From contig NZ_CAJXKQ010000003.1 of assembly GCF_913055835.1 (NCBI RefSeq), positions 62,001 through 126,000 on the forward strand: 64,000 nucleotides of DNA, written 5' to 3'. The position numbers were made by a program, and so were the translations under genes. A model generated the notes under the pieces. The model saw nothing but the letters and a program-made list of their open reading frames with translations, did not search any database and had not been told where the DNA came from. Source of the DNA: an uncultured Marinobacter sp. (GTDB lineage: Bacteria > Pseudomonadota > Gammaproteobacteria > Pseudomonadales > Oleiphilaceae). Position 1 is the first letter of the stretch. The number at the start of each line of letters is the position of its first letter. Below, piece after piece: positions 31,908 through 42,182 of this stretch.

Positions 31908-32555
31908 CTATTGATCCCAGAACTGAACTGCGGCCCTTGCCTGCTCGTTTACCGGAACAGCAGCCAGGCCCGTGGAGGAAAGTTTGACTTCGAAAACCGC
32001 CCCGTCCCGCATGGGCATGAAGGTCATGTTGCCACCGACAGCCTCCACAAACGGCAGGTTGAACTGCTGATCCCACTGCCAGAGGTCCGGCCAGATGCTT
32101 TCAGCAAGTCCGATTGCTGTTCTGGGGGCAGATCGTTCCTGCTCCAGCGACGTGTAGCGCCCACTCAATTGTTCCAACCGATAGCCCGGTGCGATATCAA
32201 GCCAGCGGAAGGGACCGGAAAACCGCATAATCCGCGCATCAATCTGCCACTGGTCCCCCTGCAGCGTCCTTACCGCTACTGTTTCGCCCATACTCTGGAG
32301 CGTGACCTGCCAGATCTGCTCGGCCTGTCGCTGCGTGGAGATGGTTGCAACGGTCTGCAAGCCAACCAACGAACGGTAGCTGGTGAGGTTTACTGCGATA
32401 ACGAGGACATAAAGGCCGGCGAGAATGACGCCAAATACCGCCATTCCTTTCAGCCAGGACAACAACCAACGGGGGTGTCTGAAAAACACCAGGCCCGCGA
32501 TTACCATTACCGCGCCTGCAGCGGCCAGTACGATGGTAGCGAGCGACTGGGACAT
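31908..32555 (-). CDS. Membrane-anchored protein of unknown function, coupled to fimL
   Basis: The 215-residue protein has two N-terminal transmembrane helices (about 7-24 and 33-58). A periplasmic domain of some 155 residues follows, predicted as mixed beta, with WQVTLQSMGETVAVRTLQGDQWQIDARIMRFSGPFRWLDIAPGYRLEQLSGRY. I recognise no characterised family. Its ATG lies 4 bases after the fimL stop, so the two are very likely co-translated. A link to pili or the envelope is only inferred from that. Confidence 0.7.
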   Translation of the reverse strand: MSQSLATIVLAAAGAVMVIAGLVFFRHPRWLLSWLKGMAVFGVILAGLYVLVIAVNLTSYRSLVGLQTVATISTQRQAEQIWQVTLQSMGETVAVRTLQGDQWQIDARIMRFSGPFRWLDIAPGYRLEQLSGRYTSLEQERSAPRTAIGLAESIWPDLWQWDQQFNLPFVEAVGGNMTFMPMRDGAVFEVKLSSTGLAAVPVNEQARAAVQFWDQ

Positions 32556-32559
32556 GAAA

Positions 32560-34266
32560 CTACAAACCTACATCGTCCAGCGACGATTCTGCCAGTTTAA
32601 GCAGGTCAATGTTGCGGTCTTCACTCTTACCGATGCTCTCAATGTAATATTCCAGCGAGGTCAGCGCGTCGGCGAGAGCTTCAAGCACCTGAGCGGCCGG
32701 GGCTTCCTTGGCATCCAGCAAACGCTCCTGGATAGAAGCGGCCACACGCTCAAGAACCCCCGCTGCCCCGGGGTCGTTAACCATCTGCAGGCCACCCCAG
32801 ATGCTGTGCAGTGTCGCTGGCAGGTTGGCCAGGTGAAGTTTATCGTAGTCAGATTCAATAAAGGCTGTAATGGCCCGTTTTGCCAGGGTCAGAGCTCCCC
32901 GGGCCTCATCCGCGACCACATACAACGCCTCCCGAAGGTACACGGATTCTTCCCGTTTACGTTCGCCGCCTGCCAGCGCATCCGTTTCGGAGGTAATGCC
33001 ACGGGTAACAATTTGCATGACCGCATCTTCAATACCCAGCACTGAATCCGCCAGGCGATAGAGCTCATCGTCGCCCGGGAGCCGCGATTCTGCCTCCCAG
33101 CTGCGGAGTTTGCTGGCTTCTTCCCGGGAAATGCCCGCCAACTTGTTCAGGTCAAGCATCACCAGCGTGTTCGCCAGACGCTCCAGGGCATCGGCAATGG
33201 AAGACAGCTCTGCCAGATCCGGCTCGATGCCGCGTTCAATAATATCCAGTTTGTCTTTCAACTGGTTCAGCTCGTCCTGCAGGGCTTCCGACAGGGATTT
33301 GAGCACATCGGTCCCGGGACCATACAACCTGCGGGCATGGGCCTCGAGCATGGAATCCGGGAAGTCGGCCGGTGCGAGATGGTAAGCGGAGAGCACCTGG
33401 GTCACTTCAGGGTTGGCGGAGCCACTGCGATACAGCAAGTAGACCAGATCACGGATCAGCGAATCCGGCGCGTCTTTGGCCGTAGCAACCTTGCCCACGT
33501 AAACCACTTCCCGGGCGTATTTTTCGATCCGCATGAACATGCGCTTCCGGGCCTTGGTAAATATCATCGCCCGATCAAGCATCGTGTCTGCAACGATGCC
33601 AACGAGACACCACATCTGCCCCATGGGGGCACCCTGGCACAGGCGCGCAAGCCCACGGGAGGCGCGCCCGATGAGCTTCTTGTTCACCACGTCGTTGCGG
33701 TCGCGCAGAATGCCTAGAAGCGCCACCTGAAAGGTCAGGCGCATACGGCGAGCCATGATTTCGTAATCAGCCTCGTTGCCGTCAAAGGGCTCCACCGTCA
33801 CGCCAGCGCAGAAATCAGGGCGTTCCTTGACGTCGACATCAAAGAAACAGGATTCGGGATAGGGCTTTTCCCGCCGGGCCTCACGAAGATCGTTGATGAC
33901 AGGAAGCAGCAATTCGGGGTGATCTTCCCTTTGCTGGTGGTAATACTCGACGTAGCGGCGGAGGATAAACAGCGCGCTGTTGAGTGTGGTCAGGAGGATG
34001 TTTTTGTCGTCGTTGGCACCAACAGGCACATCGTTGGCCATGGTGACCGCTTCCTGGCACAACAGGGTGCCGCCGCGCAGCTCCACCAGGATAAAAATGC
34101 CCCGCAACTGATTGATGAAATCAACACAGTTCTGGAGATCCTCACCTCTTTCGCGGTTTTCCTGAAAGCGTTCAAGGCTGGATTCTGCCTGCTTGATGGT
34201 CTGTTCTATTTCACTTTTGACCAGATCAAACGACTGCGATTTCGTCGCGAGAGACGACTGAACCAT
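32560..34266 (-). CDS. fimL: FimL-like protein (ChpA N-terminal homologue, type IV pilus/cAMP signalling)
   Basis: The 568-residue helical protein resembles the N-terminal Hpt-like region of ChpA without phosphate-accepting histidines. Segments include CVDFINQLRGIFILVELRGGTLLCQEAVTMANDV near 47-80, ILLTTLNSALFILRRYVEYYHQQREDHPELLLPVINDLREAR near 88-130, and a C-terminal repeat region (HLANLPATLHSIWGGLQMVNDPGAAGVLERVA). Length (P. aeruginosa FimL is about 556) and proximity to dnaQ, rnhA, a methyltransferase and gloB support FimL. In Pseudomonas it promotes adenylate cyclase CyaB activity and twitching through FimV. No signal peptide or kinase domain is visible. Confidence 0.82.
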   Translation of the reverse strand: MVQSSLATKSQSFDLVKSEIEQTIKQAESSLERFQENRERGEDLQNCVDFINQLRGIFILVELRGGTLLCQEAVTMANDVPVGANDDKNILLTTLNSALFILRRYVEYYHQQREDHPELLLPVINDLREARREKPYPESCFFDVDVKERPDFCAGVTVEPFDGNEADYEIMARRMRLTFQVALLGILRDRNDVVNKKLIGRASRGLARLCQGAPMGQMWCLVGIVADTMLDRAMIFTKARKRMFMRIEKYAREVVYVGKVATAKDAPDSLIRDLVYLLYRSGSANPEVTQVLSAYHLAPADFPDSMLEAHARRLYGPGTDVLKSLSEALQDELNQLKDKLDIIERGIEPDLAELSSIADALERLANTLVMLDLNKLAGISREEASKLRSWEAESRLPGDDELYRLADSVLGIEDAVMQIVTRGITSETDALAGGERKREESVYLREALYVVADEARGALTLAKRAITAFIESDYDKLHLANLPATLHSIWGGLQMVNDPGAAGVLERVAASIQERLLDAKEAPAAQVLEALADALTSLEYYIESIGKSEDRNIDLLKLAESSLDDVGL

Positions 34267-34484
34267 AAACGCTTCCCGTTAATGTTGCGGAGACTACCGC
34301 ATCCTCTTTGGTGGCGACTGGTCTGGCGATAGCGAACCAGGCCTTTTTGTTCTGGGCCGGCTAACCCCTTTTCCGGCCAAAGCGAGTTCGCAAAAAACTG
34401 GCGAACTTATCATTACTTATAACATAAAACTCAAGTACCTCAAGAAAGGCGGAATGTAACATTTGGTACAGACCGACCCAGTTC

Positions 34485-35195
34485 TCATTCTGCGGTCTGG
34501 AGTTTGCCCCACACGGTTTCGCCCGCCTGTTTTTCCAGCAGCGACATGAACTCCTCGTGGGCTTCATTTTCCGCACTGGAAGCCCGAACCACCGACAGTG
34601 GGGCCCTGTCCGCTGGAAGCCTTCTGATGCCGCCGGCGACGCCACCGTTTTCGGAACCGGCGTCCAGAGACAGAGCCGTCTGGCCACCAGTGAGGAGCAG
34701 GTATACGTCGGCGAGGATCTCCGCATCCAGCAAGGCTCCGTGGAGGTCACGGTTGCTGTTGTCCACACCGTAGCGTTTGCAGAGCGCATCCAGGTTGTTC
34801 TTCTGCCCAGGGTGACGCGCCCGTGCGATAGCCAGAGAGTCGACAATTCCGCAATGGTCAGCGGTTTTACGCACCGGTTTCAGGCGGGCAAATTCCGAAT
34901 CCATAAAGCCGACGTCGAAGGCGGCGTTATGGATAACCAGCTCGGCGCCTTTGATGAATTCGAAGAACTCGTCGGCAATGTCGGCAAAACGGGGCTTGTC
35001 GGCCAGGAACTCGTTGGTAATGCCGTGAACGGTTATCGCTTCGGCCTCAACTTCGCGGTCGGGGTTAATGTAAACATGGTAGTTGCGTCCGGTGAGCTGG
35101 CGCTCCATCAGTTCAACACAGCCGATCTCGATGATCCGATGGCCTTCGGCGGGATCGATACCCGTGGTTTCTGTATCCAGTACGATCTGTCTCAT
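34485..35195 (-). CDS. dnaQ: DNA polymerase III epsilon subunit (proofreading exonuclease)
   Basis: DnaQ proofreads within the polymerase III core. The 236-residue protein has Exo I QIVLDTETTGIDP (D7, E9), Exo II LVIHNAAFDVGFMDSEF, and Exo III HRDLHGALLDAEILADVYLLL with the catalytic H and D (here NRDLHGALLDAE). The C-terminal 55 residues include the region that binds the alpha subunit. It lies 23 bases after rnhA on the same strand, a linkage conserved in many gammaproteobacteria. It is 218 bases from fimL; I see nothing notable in that gap. Confidence 0.96.
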   Translation of the reverse strand: MRQIVLDTETTGIDPAEGHRIIEIGCVELMERQLTGRNYHVYINPDREVEAEAITVHGITNEFLADKPRFADIADEFFEFIKGAELVIHNAAFDVGFMDSEFARLKPVRKTADHCGIVDSLAIARARHPGQKNNLDALCKRYGVDNSNRDLHGALLDAEILADVYLLLTGGQTALSLDAGSENGGVAGGIRRLPADRAPLSVVRASSAENEAHEEFMSLLEKQAGETVWGKLQTAE

Positions 35196-35218
35196 TTGCT
35201 AAACCTGGTTATCTGCAT

Positions 35219-35662
35219 TTATGCGTTTGAAAGCTCTTCGACACCGCGATTGGCGAGTTCATCAGCCAACTCGTTGTCGGGAACACCGGAATGGCCTTTT
35301 ACCCAGTGCCAATTGATCTTGTGCCGGGCGACTTCCGAGTCCAGTTCACGCCACAGATCCTCGTTCTTGACGGGCTTTTTCGCAGAGGTTTTCCAGCCAT
35401 TGCGTTTCCAGCCTGCCATCCATTCGGTGATACCCTTGCGCACGTACTGCGAGTCCGTAAACAACTCCACCTCGCAGGGGCGTTTCAGGGCCTCCAGGCC
35501 ACGAATGGCCGCCATAAGCTCCATGCGGTTGTTGGTGGTGGTGGCCTCGCCTCCATGCAGAGTCTTGCGGTTATCGCCATAACGCAAAACCACACCCCAG
35601 CCGCCGGGGCCAGGGTTGCCCTTGCAGGCGCCGTCTGTATACAGGATTACCTTGCCGGCCAT
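35219..35662 (-). CDS. rnhA: Ribonuclease HI
   Basis: RNase HI cuts RNA in RNA-DNA hybrids. The 147-residue protein keeps all active residues at Escherichia coli positions: D10 ([17 protein letters not shown]), E48 ([16 protein letters not shown]), D70 ([15 protein letters not shown]), H124 ([15 protein letters not shown]) and D134. The basic handle [20 protein letters not shown] is present. It sits between a methyltransferase gene and dnaQ on the minus strand. Confidence 0.97.
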   Translation of the reverse strand: MAGKVILYTDGACKGNPGPGGWGVVLRYGDNRKTLHGGEATTTNNRMELMAAIRGLEALKRPCEVELFTDSQYVRKGITEWMAGWKRNGWKTSAKKPVKNEDLWRELDSEVARHKINWHWVKGHSGVPDNELADELANRGVEELSNA

Positions 35663-35690
35663 TCAGTCTCCTGGTTCGGTTATCAATAAG

Positions 35691-36488
35691 TCACTTGAGC
35701 TTGTCTGGGAGTGCGCCACTCCGGCTGCAGCCCCGGGAAGCGCCAACGGTGCCGGTCCCCGGTAGGGCAATAACCTTGTTCTGCCGCCATACAGGGCGTC
35801 TCGGCAGCCGGGCATGCACGCGTTTTTTGGCAAGGATACAGTAATAGGCGCCCACTGGCAGGAGCCGATTTCCGGATAGACGGCTGTCAATCCGGCTCAA
35901 CGGTTTACGACCGCTGCGTTGAAGAGGAGTTCTGAAAAAACGGGTAACCGATGCCTCGACATTGAACCCCAGCAGGCGCAGCCAGTCTTCCATCCGCCCA
36001 CGTAACAGGAAACGACCTCCCCACGGGCCCTCGCTGCTCCTCGTGATCAATTTACGCGCTCCCCACAGGCTGAGCGGGTTGAAGCCGAACAAGGCCATGG
36101 TACCCTCACCCCGAAGCACTCTCGCCGCCTCCCGAATCACCTGGTGCGGATAGGGAGAAAAGTCGGCAGTGTGGTGCAGCACCACAAGATCCATAGAGTC
36201 TCCGGGAAAGGCCAGTTCATCAGAATCACAAATGGCTACCCCGTCGGGTATGTGCGGGTACCATCGGGGTGTTGTCATGATCTTCTGGGAAAAATCCGTG
36301 CCTGAAGCCAGCGGTAGCCGATGGCTGATTCCCACCTGCAACTGTCTGGCACCCGTCAGGCGCTGGAGCTCAGCATCCACAAAACGCCTCTGATCTGCCA
36401 GCAGCGCCCGGCCCAGTGGGGTCTGGAACCAGCGCTCAAAGCTCTCATGTCTGGCGGAATAATCAACTGCGTCAGGTTCACTCACCAA
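35691..36488 (-). CDS. SAM-dependent methyltransferase, class I, unknown substrate
   Basis: The 265-residue protein starts ARHESFERWFQTPLGRALLADQRRFVDAELQRLTGARQLQVGISHR, the characteristic front of the methyltransferase encoded beside rnhA in pseudomonads. It then has the acidic strand AICDSDELAFPGDSMDLVVLHHTADFSPYPHQVIREAARVLRGEGTMALFGFNPLSLWG with class I motifs II to IV. The usual glycine-rich motif I (GxGxG) is weak, replaced by LQVGISHRLPLA. The C-terminus is basic. It is divergent from gloB. Confidence 0.82.
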   Translation of the reverse strand: MVSEPDAVDYSARHESFERWFQTPLGRALLADQRRFVDAELQRLTGARQLQVGISHRLPLASGTDFSQKIMTTPRWYPHIPDGVAICDSDELAFPGDSMDLVVLHHTADFSPYPHQVIREAARVLRGEGTMALFGFNPLSLWGARKLITRSSEGPWGGRFLLRGRMEDWLRLLGFNVEASVTRFFRTPLQRSGRKPLSRIDSRLSGNRLLPVGAYYCILAKKRVHARLPRRPVWRQNKVIALPGTGTVGASRGCSRSGALPDKLK

Positions 36489-36581
36489 TGCGCCACTCCC
36501 GGAAGCCCTTTGCCATGGTTGGGGCCTTGTATTTAATGCTCTATCATATCAGTCACATTCGATAAGCACATGTGGGGCCCT

Positions 36582-37376
36582 ATGCTGACCATTTCTGCCA
36601 TTTCCGCTTTCAGCGACAACTATATCTGGTGCCTTTCCGATTCCTCCAGCGGCAAAGCGCTGATTGTCGACCCCGGCCAGGCCCAGCCGGTTCTCGATCA
36701 TCTGGTCGAACACAGTCTGACACTCGATACCATCCTGGTAACCCATCACCATCCGGATCATGTTGGAGGGGTCAAAGAACTGGTTTCCCGCTTTCCGGAT
36801 TGCCGTGTAACCGGCCCTGCTGATTCGCCTTATAAAGGCAGCACCAACCTGGTTCACCCAGGCGATGAGGTTATCTGGGAGGACATCACCTTCCAGGTTC
36901 TCGGCGTGCCCGGCCACACCCTGGATCACATTGCCTATTTCACGGATGTCGAGGTTCATGGCCGGCCCGTGCTGTTCTGCGGCGACACCCTGTTTGTTTG
37001 CGGTTGCGGCCGGCTGTTCGAGGGTTCTCCGGAGCAAATGCGCCAGTCTCTCCAGACCCTGAGAGCCCTGCCGGGTAAAACCGCGGTTTACTGTGCCCAT
37101 GAGTACACCCTCGCGAATCTCCGTTTCGCCCGCAGCTGGCTTCCTGAAGATGAGGGACTCCGGGATTTCGAGCAGCAGTGTCAGGCTGCCCGCAATGAAG
37201 GAAAGCCAACCGTTCCTTCCGTACTTGAAGACGAGAAGCGGCTGAATCCTTTCCTCCGCTGGGATGATCCGGCTGTGGTGGACTCGGCCCGCAGCTACTG
37301 CGCCAGCCACGGCTTGCCGGCGGATTCCGAAAACGCCATCTTTGCGGCCATTCGCCATGGCAAGGACAACTTCTGA
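36582..37376 (+). CDS. gloB: Hydroxyacylglutathione hydrolase (glyoxalase II)
   Basis: GloB hydrolyses S-lactoylglutathione, completing methylglyoxal detoxification. I prefer ATG 36582 ([18 protein letters not shown]) over 36570, since it matches the family's start and GGGG lies 5 bases upstream; neither site is strong. The 264-residue metallo-beta-lactamase fold has the metal motif THHHPDH (54-60). Later ligands lie in [13 protein letters not shown] and [26 protein letters not shown], and the C-terminal glutathione-binding part ends in [11 protein letters not shown]-like [13 protein letters not shown]. Confidence 0.95.
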   Translation: MLTISAISAFSDNYIWCLSDSSSGKALIVDPGQAQPVLDHLVEHSLTLDTILVTHHHPDHVGGVKELVSRFPDCRVTGPADSPYKGSTNLVHPGDEVIWEDITFQVLGVPGHTLDHIAYFTDVEVHGRPVLFCGDTLFVCGCGRLFEGSPEQMRQSLQTLRALPGKTAVYCAHEYTLANLRFARSWLPEDEGLRDFEQQCQAARNEGKPTVPSVLEDEKRLNPFLRWDDPAVVDSARSYCASHGLPADSENAIFAAIRHGKDNF

Positions 37377-37544
37377 CGCCCGGCGATACGCACTTAACAA
37401 ATCCTCTCACAGCCGTAACGAGAGGTTTCTTGACCGCTTTAAAAGTGGTCCCATAGAATCGTTTCAACTTTGTGACCGTAAATTGTTCAATACGCCGGGT
37501 TTTCACTGTCTGCGCCCGGCCTCAACCTGGAACCGGATGTTGTT

Positions 37545-39245
37545 ATGTCGGTCAGTCGATTGTCATTGTTGTTTTTCGCCGGAGCCCTCGCGAGCGGCTG
37601 CAGTAGCCTGGTCAAGCAGGGGGAAGAAAGTCCGCTGAATACGCAGGAAGTCACTGTTGCCGCCGGCGATGAGGGGCTGAAGAAAGCGGTTGAGACCGGA
37701 GAGAACGGCAACGCCACTCGAAACGAACCGCTCGATGAAGCCATTGCTCCGGAATTGAAGGATGCAGCCAGGGATGCCCGTGAGAAGCTCGACAATCCGG
37801 TGGAAAAGACCGCCGAAACAGCGGTGGTCGAACAGGATCTCTGGGCCAGATTGCGGTCGGGATTTGCACTGGATCATGACATTGACAATGAGCGCGTCCG
37901 GGACCAGCTAAACTGGTATGCCCGTCACCCCGGCTATATTGACCGTGTGGTTGAGCGAGGTAGCCGCTACCTGCACTACATTGTCAATGAGACCGAAAAA
38001 CGAGGCCTCCCGGCCGAGTATGCCCTGCTCCCCATCGTTGAGAGTGCGTTTGATCCGTTTGCCTATTCTCATGGCCGTGCAGCCGGTCTCTGGCAGTTCA
38101 TCCCCTCCACAGGAAAGTACTTCGGGCTGACACAGAGCTGGTGGCATGACGATCGCCGTGATGTGATCGCCGCCACCGATGCTGCCCTAACCTATCTCGA
38201 CCGCCTGGCCAACCGGTTTGACGGCGACCACACGCTGGCTCTTGCGGCCTATAACAGCGGCGGTGGCACGGTCTCCAGCGCTATGCGCCGGAATCGCAAC
38301 AGCAACAAACCGACCGATTTCTGGTCTTTGCAACTGCCACGGGAAACCCGCCATTACGTGCCGAAACTAATTGCACTGGCCAAAATCTTCGATAATCCCG
38401 AGGCCTATGGCATTGAATTACCCTCGCTGAAAGACGAGCCCTACTTCGAGGTTGTTGAGACAGGCTCCCAGCTGGATCTTGCCCAGGCGGCGGAGCTGGC
38501 CGGCGTGGATGTGGATGAGATTTACCTGCTCAACCCCTCCTACAACCGTTGGGCCACTTCACCGGACGGCCCGCACCGACTGCTCGTTCCGGTTCAGAAC
38601 GCCGGGAACTTCCGCACGGCTCTGGCGCAAATCCCTGCCGGGCAACGGGTTTCGTGGCGTAACTACAAGGTCAAATCCGGCGACAGCCTGAATTCTATTT
38701 CCCGGAAATTCTCGACCACGCCGTCGGTTCTCCAGCAGGTGAACAACCTGAACAGCGACCTGATAAGGATTGGCCAGAGGCTGATGATTCCGTCTGCCTC
38801 CAAGGGCAGCGACGCCTATGCCCTGAGTGCTTCCCAGCGGCTCGAGCGCAAGCAGGACCGTAAGCGGGACGGCAACAAGGTTCGCTATACGGTTCGTAAA
38901 GGCGACACCTTCTGGGACATTGCCAGGGAGCATCGGGTGTCCGTGCGTGAGGTTGCTGCCTGGAACGGTATGGCGCCTGGCGACCCGCTGATACCGGGCA
39001 AGGAACTGGTTATCTGGTCCAAAACCAGTCAGCCCACGGTAATGGCAGCTAACAGTGGCCGCGGCGAGGCAATGGTTCGAAAGGTAGGCTACCGGGTACG
39101 CAAAGGCGACTCCCTGGCCCGGATTGCCAGCCGGTTTTCCGTGAATGTGCGGGATATCGCAAGCTGGAACGATCTGAACACCGCCCGTTATCTGCAACCC
39201 GGGCAAAGTCTGGTACTCTACGTTGATATCCGAAACAGTCCCTGA
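37545..39245 (+). CDS. mltD: LysM-bearing membrane-bound lytic murein transglycosylase D
   Basis: MltD cleaves peptidoglycan glycan strands with anhydro-muramic acid formation. The 566-residue precursor has a lipoprotein signal (LSLLFFAGALASGCSS, lipobox cysteine at 19) and a polar linker to about 115. An SLT domain follows, with the catalytic glutamate in LPIVESAFDPFAYSHGRAAGLWQFIPSTGKYFGL and the AYNSGGGTV segment. Three LysM repeats then follow: YKVKSGDSLNSISRKF, YTVRKGDTFWDIAREH and YRVRKGDSLARIASRF, each ending in a PGQ/GQRL-type turn. Its place after gloB matches Pseudomonas gene order. Confidence 0.95.
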   Translation: MSVSRLSLLFFAGALASGCSSLVKQGEESPLNTQEVTVAAGDEGLKKAVETGENGNATRNEPLDEAIAPELKDAARDAREKLDNPVEKTAETAVVEQDLWARLRSGFALDHDIDNERVRDQLNWYARHPGYIDRVVERGSRYLHYIVNETEKRGLPAEYALLPIVESAFDPFAYSHGRAAGLWQFIPSTGKYFGLTQSWWHDDRRDVIAATDAALTYLDRLANRFDGDHTLALAAYNSGGGTVSSAMRRNRNSNKPTDFWSLQLPRETRHYVPKLIALAKIFDNPEAYGIELPSLKDEPYFEVVETGSQLDLAQAAELAGVDVDEIYLLNPSYNRWATSPDGPHRLLVPVQNAGNFRTALAQIPAGQRVSWRNYKVKSGDSLNSISRKFSTTPSVLQQVNNLNSDLIRIGQRLMIPSASKGSDAYALSASQRLERKQDRKRDGNKVRYTVRKGDTFWDIAREHRVSVREVAAWNGMAPGDPLIPGKELVIWSKTSQPTVMAANSGRGEAMVRKVGYRVRKGDSLARIASRFSVNVRDIASWNDLNTARYLQPGQSLVLYVDIRNSP

Positions 39246-39257
39246 CGTGCGAGACTT

Positions 39258-41081
39258 ATGACAAGAACACGGAAAGCCTCATCCCTTACGTCGTTTTTTT
39301 CAGCCCTGGCAATTATTGCCACACCGTTCATCTCTCCGTTTTCCGTCGCCGAAGAGGCAATGCCCGCACATGGCATTGCCATGCACGGCGAAACCAAATA
39401 CCCGGCCGGGTTCAGCCACTTCGATTACGTTAATCCGGATGCCCCGAAAGGCGGCACGCTAAAGATGGCCGTTGTTGCCAACGGCTTTGACTCCTTCAAT
39501 CCCTTTGACATCCGTGGCGTCGCTGCAGCGGGGATAAGCACCTATCTGTACGATACCTTGCTGGAGTCCTCCGACGATGAGCCCTTCTCGGCCTACGGCC
39601 TGATTGCTGAATCCCTGGAAACGCCCGAAGACCGAAGCTACGTTGTGTTCAACATCCGTGAGCAGGCGCGGTTCCACGATGGCGAAGCCATTACCGCCGA
39701 AGACGTGAAGTTTTCTTTCGACACGCTCACTACCAAGGGGCATCCCTTCTTCCGCAACTACTATGCGGACGTCAGCAGCGTGACAGTAGAGGGTCCTCGC
39801 CGGGTACGTTTTGATTTCAGCGATACCAGCAACCGTGAGCTGCCGCTGATCCTGGGCCAGATGCCCATTCTGCCGGCGCACTATTGGGCCGATCGTGAGT
39901 TTGGCAAAAATGGCCTCAACCCGCCGGTTGGCAGTGGCCCCTACCGGATAGGCGACTTCGAGGCCGGCCGGTCCATTACCTATGAGCGCGTCGAGGATTA
40001 TTGGGCCAGGGACCTGGGGGTTCGTAAAGGCCGGTTCAATTTCGATCAGATCACCTACGATTACTACACCGATGACACCGTAGCCCTGGAAGCCTTTAAA
40101 GCCGGCAGCTTTGATTTCCGGCTGGAGTCTTCCGCCAAGAACTGGGCCACCGCCTACACCGGTGAACGGTTCGAGAATGGCACCATAATCAAGGAAGCCA
40201 TTGAGCACCACCGCCCCTCCGGCATGCAGGGTTTTGCCTTCAATACCCGCCGAAAGGTGTTTTCGGATCCGCTTGTGCGTGAGGCTCTGGCCTATGGTTT
40301 CGATTTTGAATGGGCCAACAAGAACCTGTTCTTTGATCAGTACACCCGGACCGACAGCTATTTCGAGAACAGCGAACTGGCTTCCTCGGGTCTGCCAACC
40401 GGTCGTGAACTGGAAATACTCGAACCGTTCCGGGATCAGCTTCCCGAAGATGTCTTCACGGAAGAGTATCAGCCACCCACCACCGAGGGTCAGCAGGGAC
40501 TGCGCCAGAATCTACGGACGGCCATGGAGCTGCTGAAGTCAGCAGGGTACGAGATCCGGGATGGCAAGATGGTACACGGCGAATCCGGGGAACCACTGGC
40601 CTTCGAGATCCTGTTGTTCCAGAAGAGCTTCGAGCGAGTGGTTCTGCCCTTCAAGAACAACCTTGGCCGGCTTGGGATTGATGTGACTGTTCGACTGGTG
40701 GACAGCAACCAGTATATCCAGCGCCTGCGGGAATTCGATTTTGACATGATCACCCAGGTGTTCGGCCAATCTGATTCACCGGGGAACGAGCAGCGGGAAT
40801 ACTGGCACTCCTCCACCGTGGACGCCAAGGGCTCACGCAACTACATGGGCGTAAGCGATCCGGTCATCGACGAACTGGTGAGCATGGTTATCCAGGCCCC
40901 GAATCGTGAGGAGCTGGTACAGCGGGTACGGGCACTGGACCGGGTTCTCCTGCACCACCACTATGTAATTCCCCACTGGCACCTGAGAAGCGACCGCGTC
41001 GCCTACTGGAACCATCTGCAACGTCCGGCCGAAACGCCCAAGAACGGCATCGACCTGGACAACTGGTGGGCGAAGCCCTGA
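39258..41081 (+). CDS. yejA: Peptide ABC transporter substrate-binding protein, YejA-like
   Basis: The 607-residue precursor has a signal peptide (about 1-31, ending SPFSVAEEA). It then has the family 5 solute-binding signature HGIAMHGETKYPAGFSHFDYVNPDAPKGGTLKMAVVANGFDSFNPFDIRGVAAAGI. The segment TAEDVKFSFDTLTTKGHPFFRNYYADV and the C-terminal HHHYVIPHWHLRSDRVAYWNHLQRP are typical of the YejA subgroup. It delivers oligopeptides, possibly including microcin C-like or cell-wall-derived peptides, to YejBEF. First of four genes in the order yejA-B-E-F. Confidence 0.93.
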   Translation: MTRTRKASSLTSFFSALAIIATPFISPFSVAEEAMPAHGIAMHGETKYPAGFSHFDYVNPDAPKGGTLKMAVVANGFDSFNPFDIRGVAAAGISTYLYDTLLESSDDEPFSAYGLIAESLETPEDRSYVVFNIREQARFHDGEAITAEDVKFSFDTLTTKGHPFFRNYYADVSSVTVEGPRRVRFDFSDTSNRELPLILGQMPILPAHYWADREFGKNGLNPPVGSGPYRIGDFEAGRSITYERVEDYWARDLGVRKGRFNFDQITYDYYTDDTVALEAFKAGSFDFRLESSAKNWATAYTGERFENGTIIKEAIEHHRPSGMQGFAFNTRRKVFSDPLVREALAYGFDFEWANKNLFFDQYTRTDSYFENSELASSGLPTGRELEILEPFRDQLPEDVFTEEYQPPTTEGQQGLRQNLRTAMELLKSAGYEIRDGKMVHGESGEPLAFEILLFQKSFERVVLPFKNNLGRLGIDVTVRLVDSNQYIQRLREFDFDMITQVFGQSDSPGNEQREYWHSSTVDAKGSRNYMGVSDPVIDELVSMVIQAPNREELVQRVRALDRVLLHHHYVIPHWHLRSDRVAYWNHLQRPAETPKNGIDLDNWWAKP

Positions 41082-41096
41082 GGAAAGCGCCGCTAA

Positions 41097-42182
41097 ATGG
41101 GCATCTACATACTCCGGCGTCTGGCGCTGATCATTCCCACGCTGATCGGAATCATGCTGCTCAATTTTGTTATTGTGCAGGCCGCGCCGGGTGGTCCTGT
41201 TGAGCAGCTTATCGCGGAGATGGAGGGCCACGGAGGCCGCGCCCTTGCCCGGGCTTCTGGCGGTGGTACCGCTGGTGAGGTAGCCGACTCTTCCGGCGAT
41301 ACACGCGGCTCCCGCGGTATTCCCGATGAGCTCCTGAAGGAAATCGAAGTCATGTATGGCTTCGATAAACCAGCCCACGAACGTTTCTTCAAGATGCTCG
41401 GCGATTACGCCACGTTCAACTTCGGTGATTCCTTCTTCCGGGAAAAAAGCGTAATCGACCTGATCCTCGACAAGATGCCCGTATCCATCTCACTGGGCCT
41501 CTGGTCGACACTGATCATCTATTTTATTTCCATCCCCCTGGGCATCCGAAAGGCCGTCACGGATGGCTCCAGGTTTGATGTCTGGACCAGTTCTGCCATT
41601 GTGGTGGGTTATGCCATACCGGGCTTCCTGTTCGCCATACTGCTGATTGTGCTGTTTGCCGGGGGCAGTTATTTCGACTGGTTCCCGCTCCGGGGACTGA
41701 CGTCTTCCAATTTCGACGAGCTCACCTGGTATCAGAAAATTGGAGACTACTTCTGGCACCTGGCACTGCCGGTCACCGCAAACGTGATTGGCGGCTTCGC
41801 CACCCTGACCCTGCTCACCAAGAATTCGTTCCTGGATGAGATCGGCAAACAGTATGTGGTGACTGCCCGCGCCAAAGGCCTGGACCAGAAAGAAGTGCTT
41901 TACGGCCACGTGTTCCGTAATGCCATGCTGATTGTGATTGCCAGCCTGCCCGGTGTCCTGGTGGCTCTGTTCTTTACCGGTTCGCTCCTAATTGAAGTGA
42001 TTTTTTCCCTCGACGGGCTCGGGCTGCTGGGCTTTGAAGCCGCCCTGAACCGCGACTACCCGGTGATCTTCGGTACCCTGTACATATTCACCCTGATGGG
42101 GCTGATCCTGAAGCTGATCAGCGACATCACCTATGTTTTGGTCGACCCACGGATCGATTTTGAAAGCCGGGAGGGCGCGTGA
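41097..42182 (+). CDS. yejB: Peptide ABC transporter permease YejB
   Basis: The 361-residue permease has an N-terminal helix ([32 protein letters not shown]). A long periplasmic insert (about 40-105) follows, containing [29 protein letters not shown], and then six or so membrane helices. The EAA-type coupling loop is [37 protein letters not shown] (about 255-290). The end [14 protein letters not shown] is typical of YejB. The stop overlaps the yejE start by 4 bases. Confidence 0.94.
   Translation: MGIYILRRLALIIPTLIGIMLLNFVIVQAAPGGPVEQLIAEMEGHGGRALARASGGGTAGEVADSSGDTRGSRGIPDELLKEIEVMYGFDKPAHERFFKMLGDYATFNFGDSFFREKSVIDLILDKMPVSISLGLWSTLIIYFISIPLGIRKAVTDGSRFDVWTSSAIVVGYAIPGFLFAILLIVLFAGGSYFDWFPLRGLTSSNFDELTWYQKIGDYFWHLALPVTANVIGGFATLTLLTKNSFLDEIGKQYVVTARAKGLDQKEVLYGHVFRNAMLIVIASLPGVLVALFFTGSLLIEVIFSLDGLGLLGFEAALNRDYPVIFGTLYIFTLMGLILKLISDITYVLVDPRIDFESREGA

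Noticed and set aside
37403-37425. CCTCTC...GAGAGG stem after gloB as terminator
   Set aside because: Short stem with an 11-base loop and an interrupted T-run; too weak to list.
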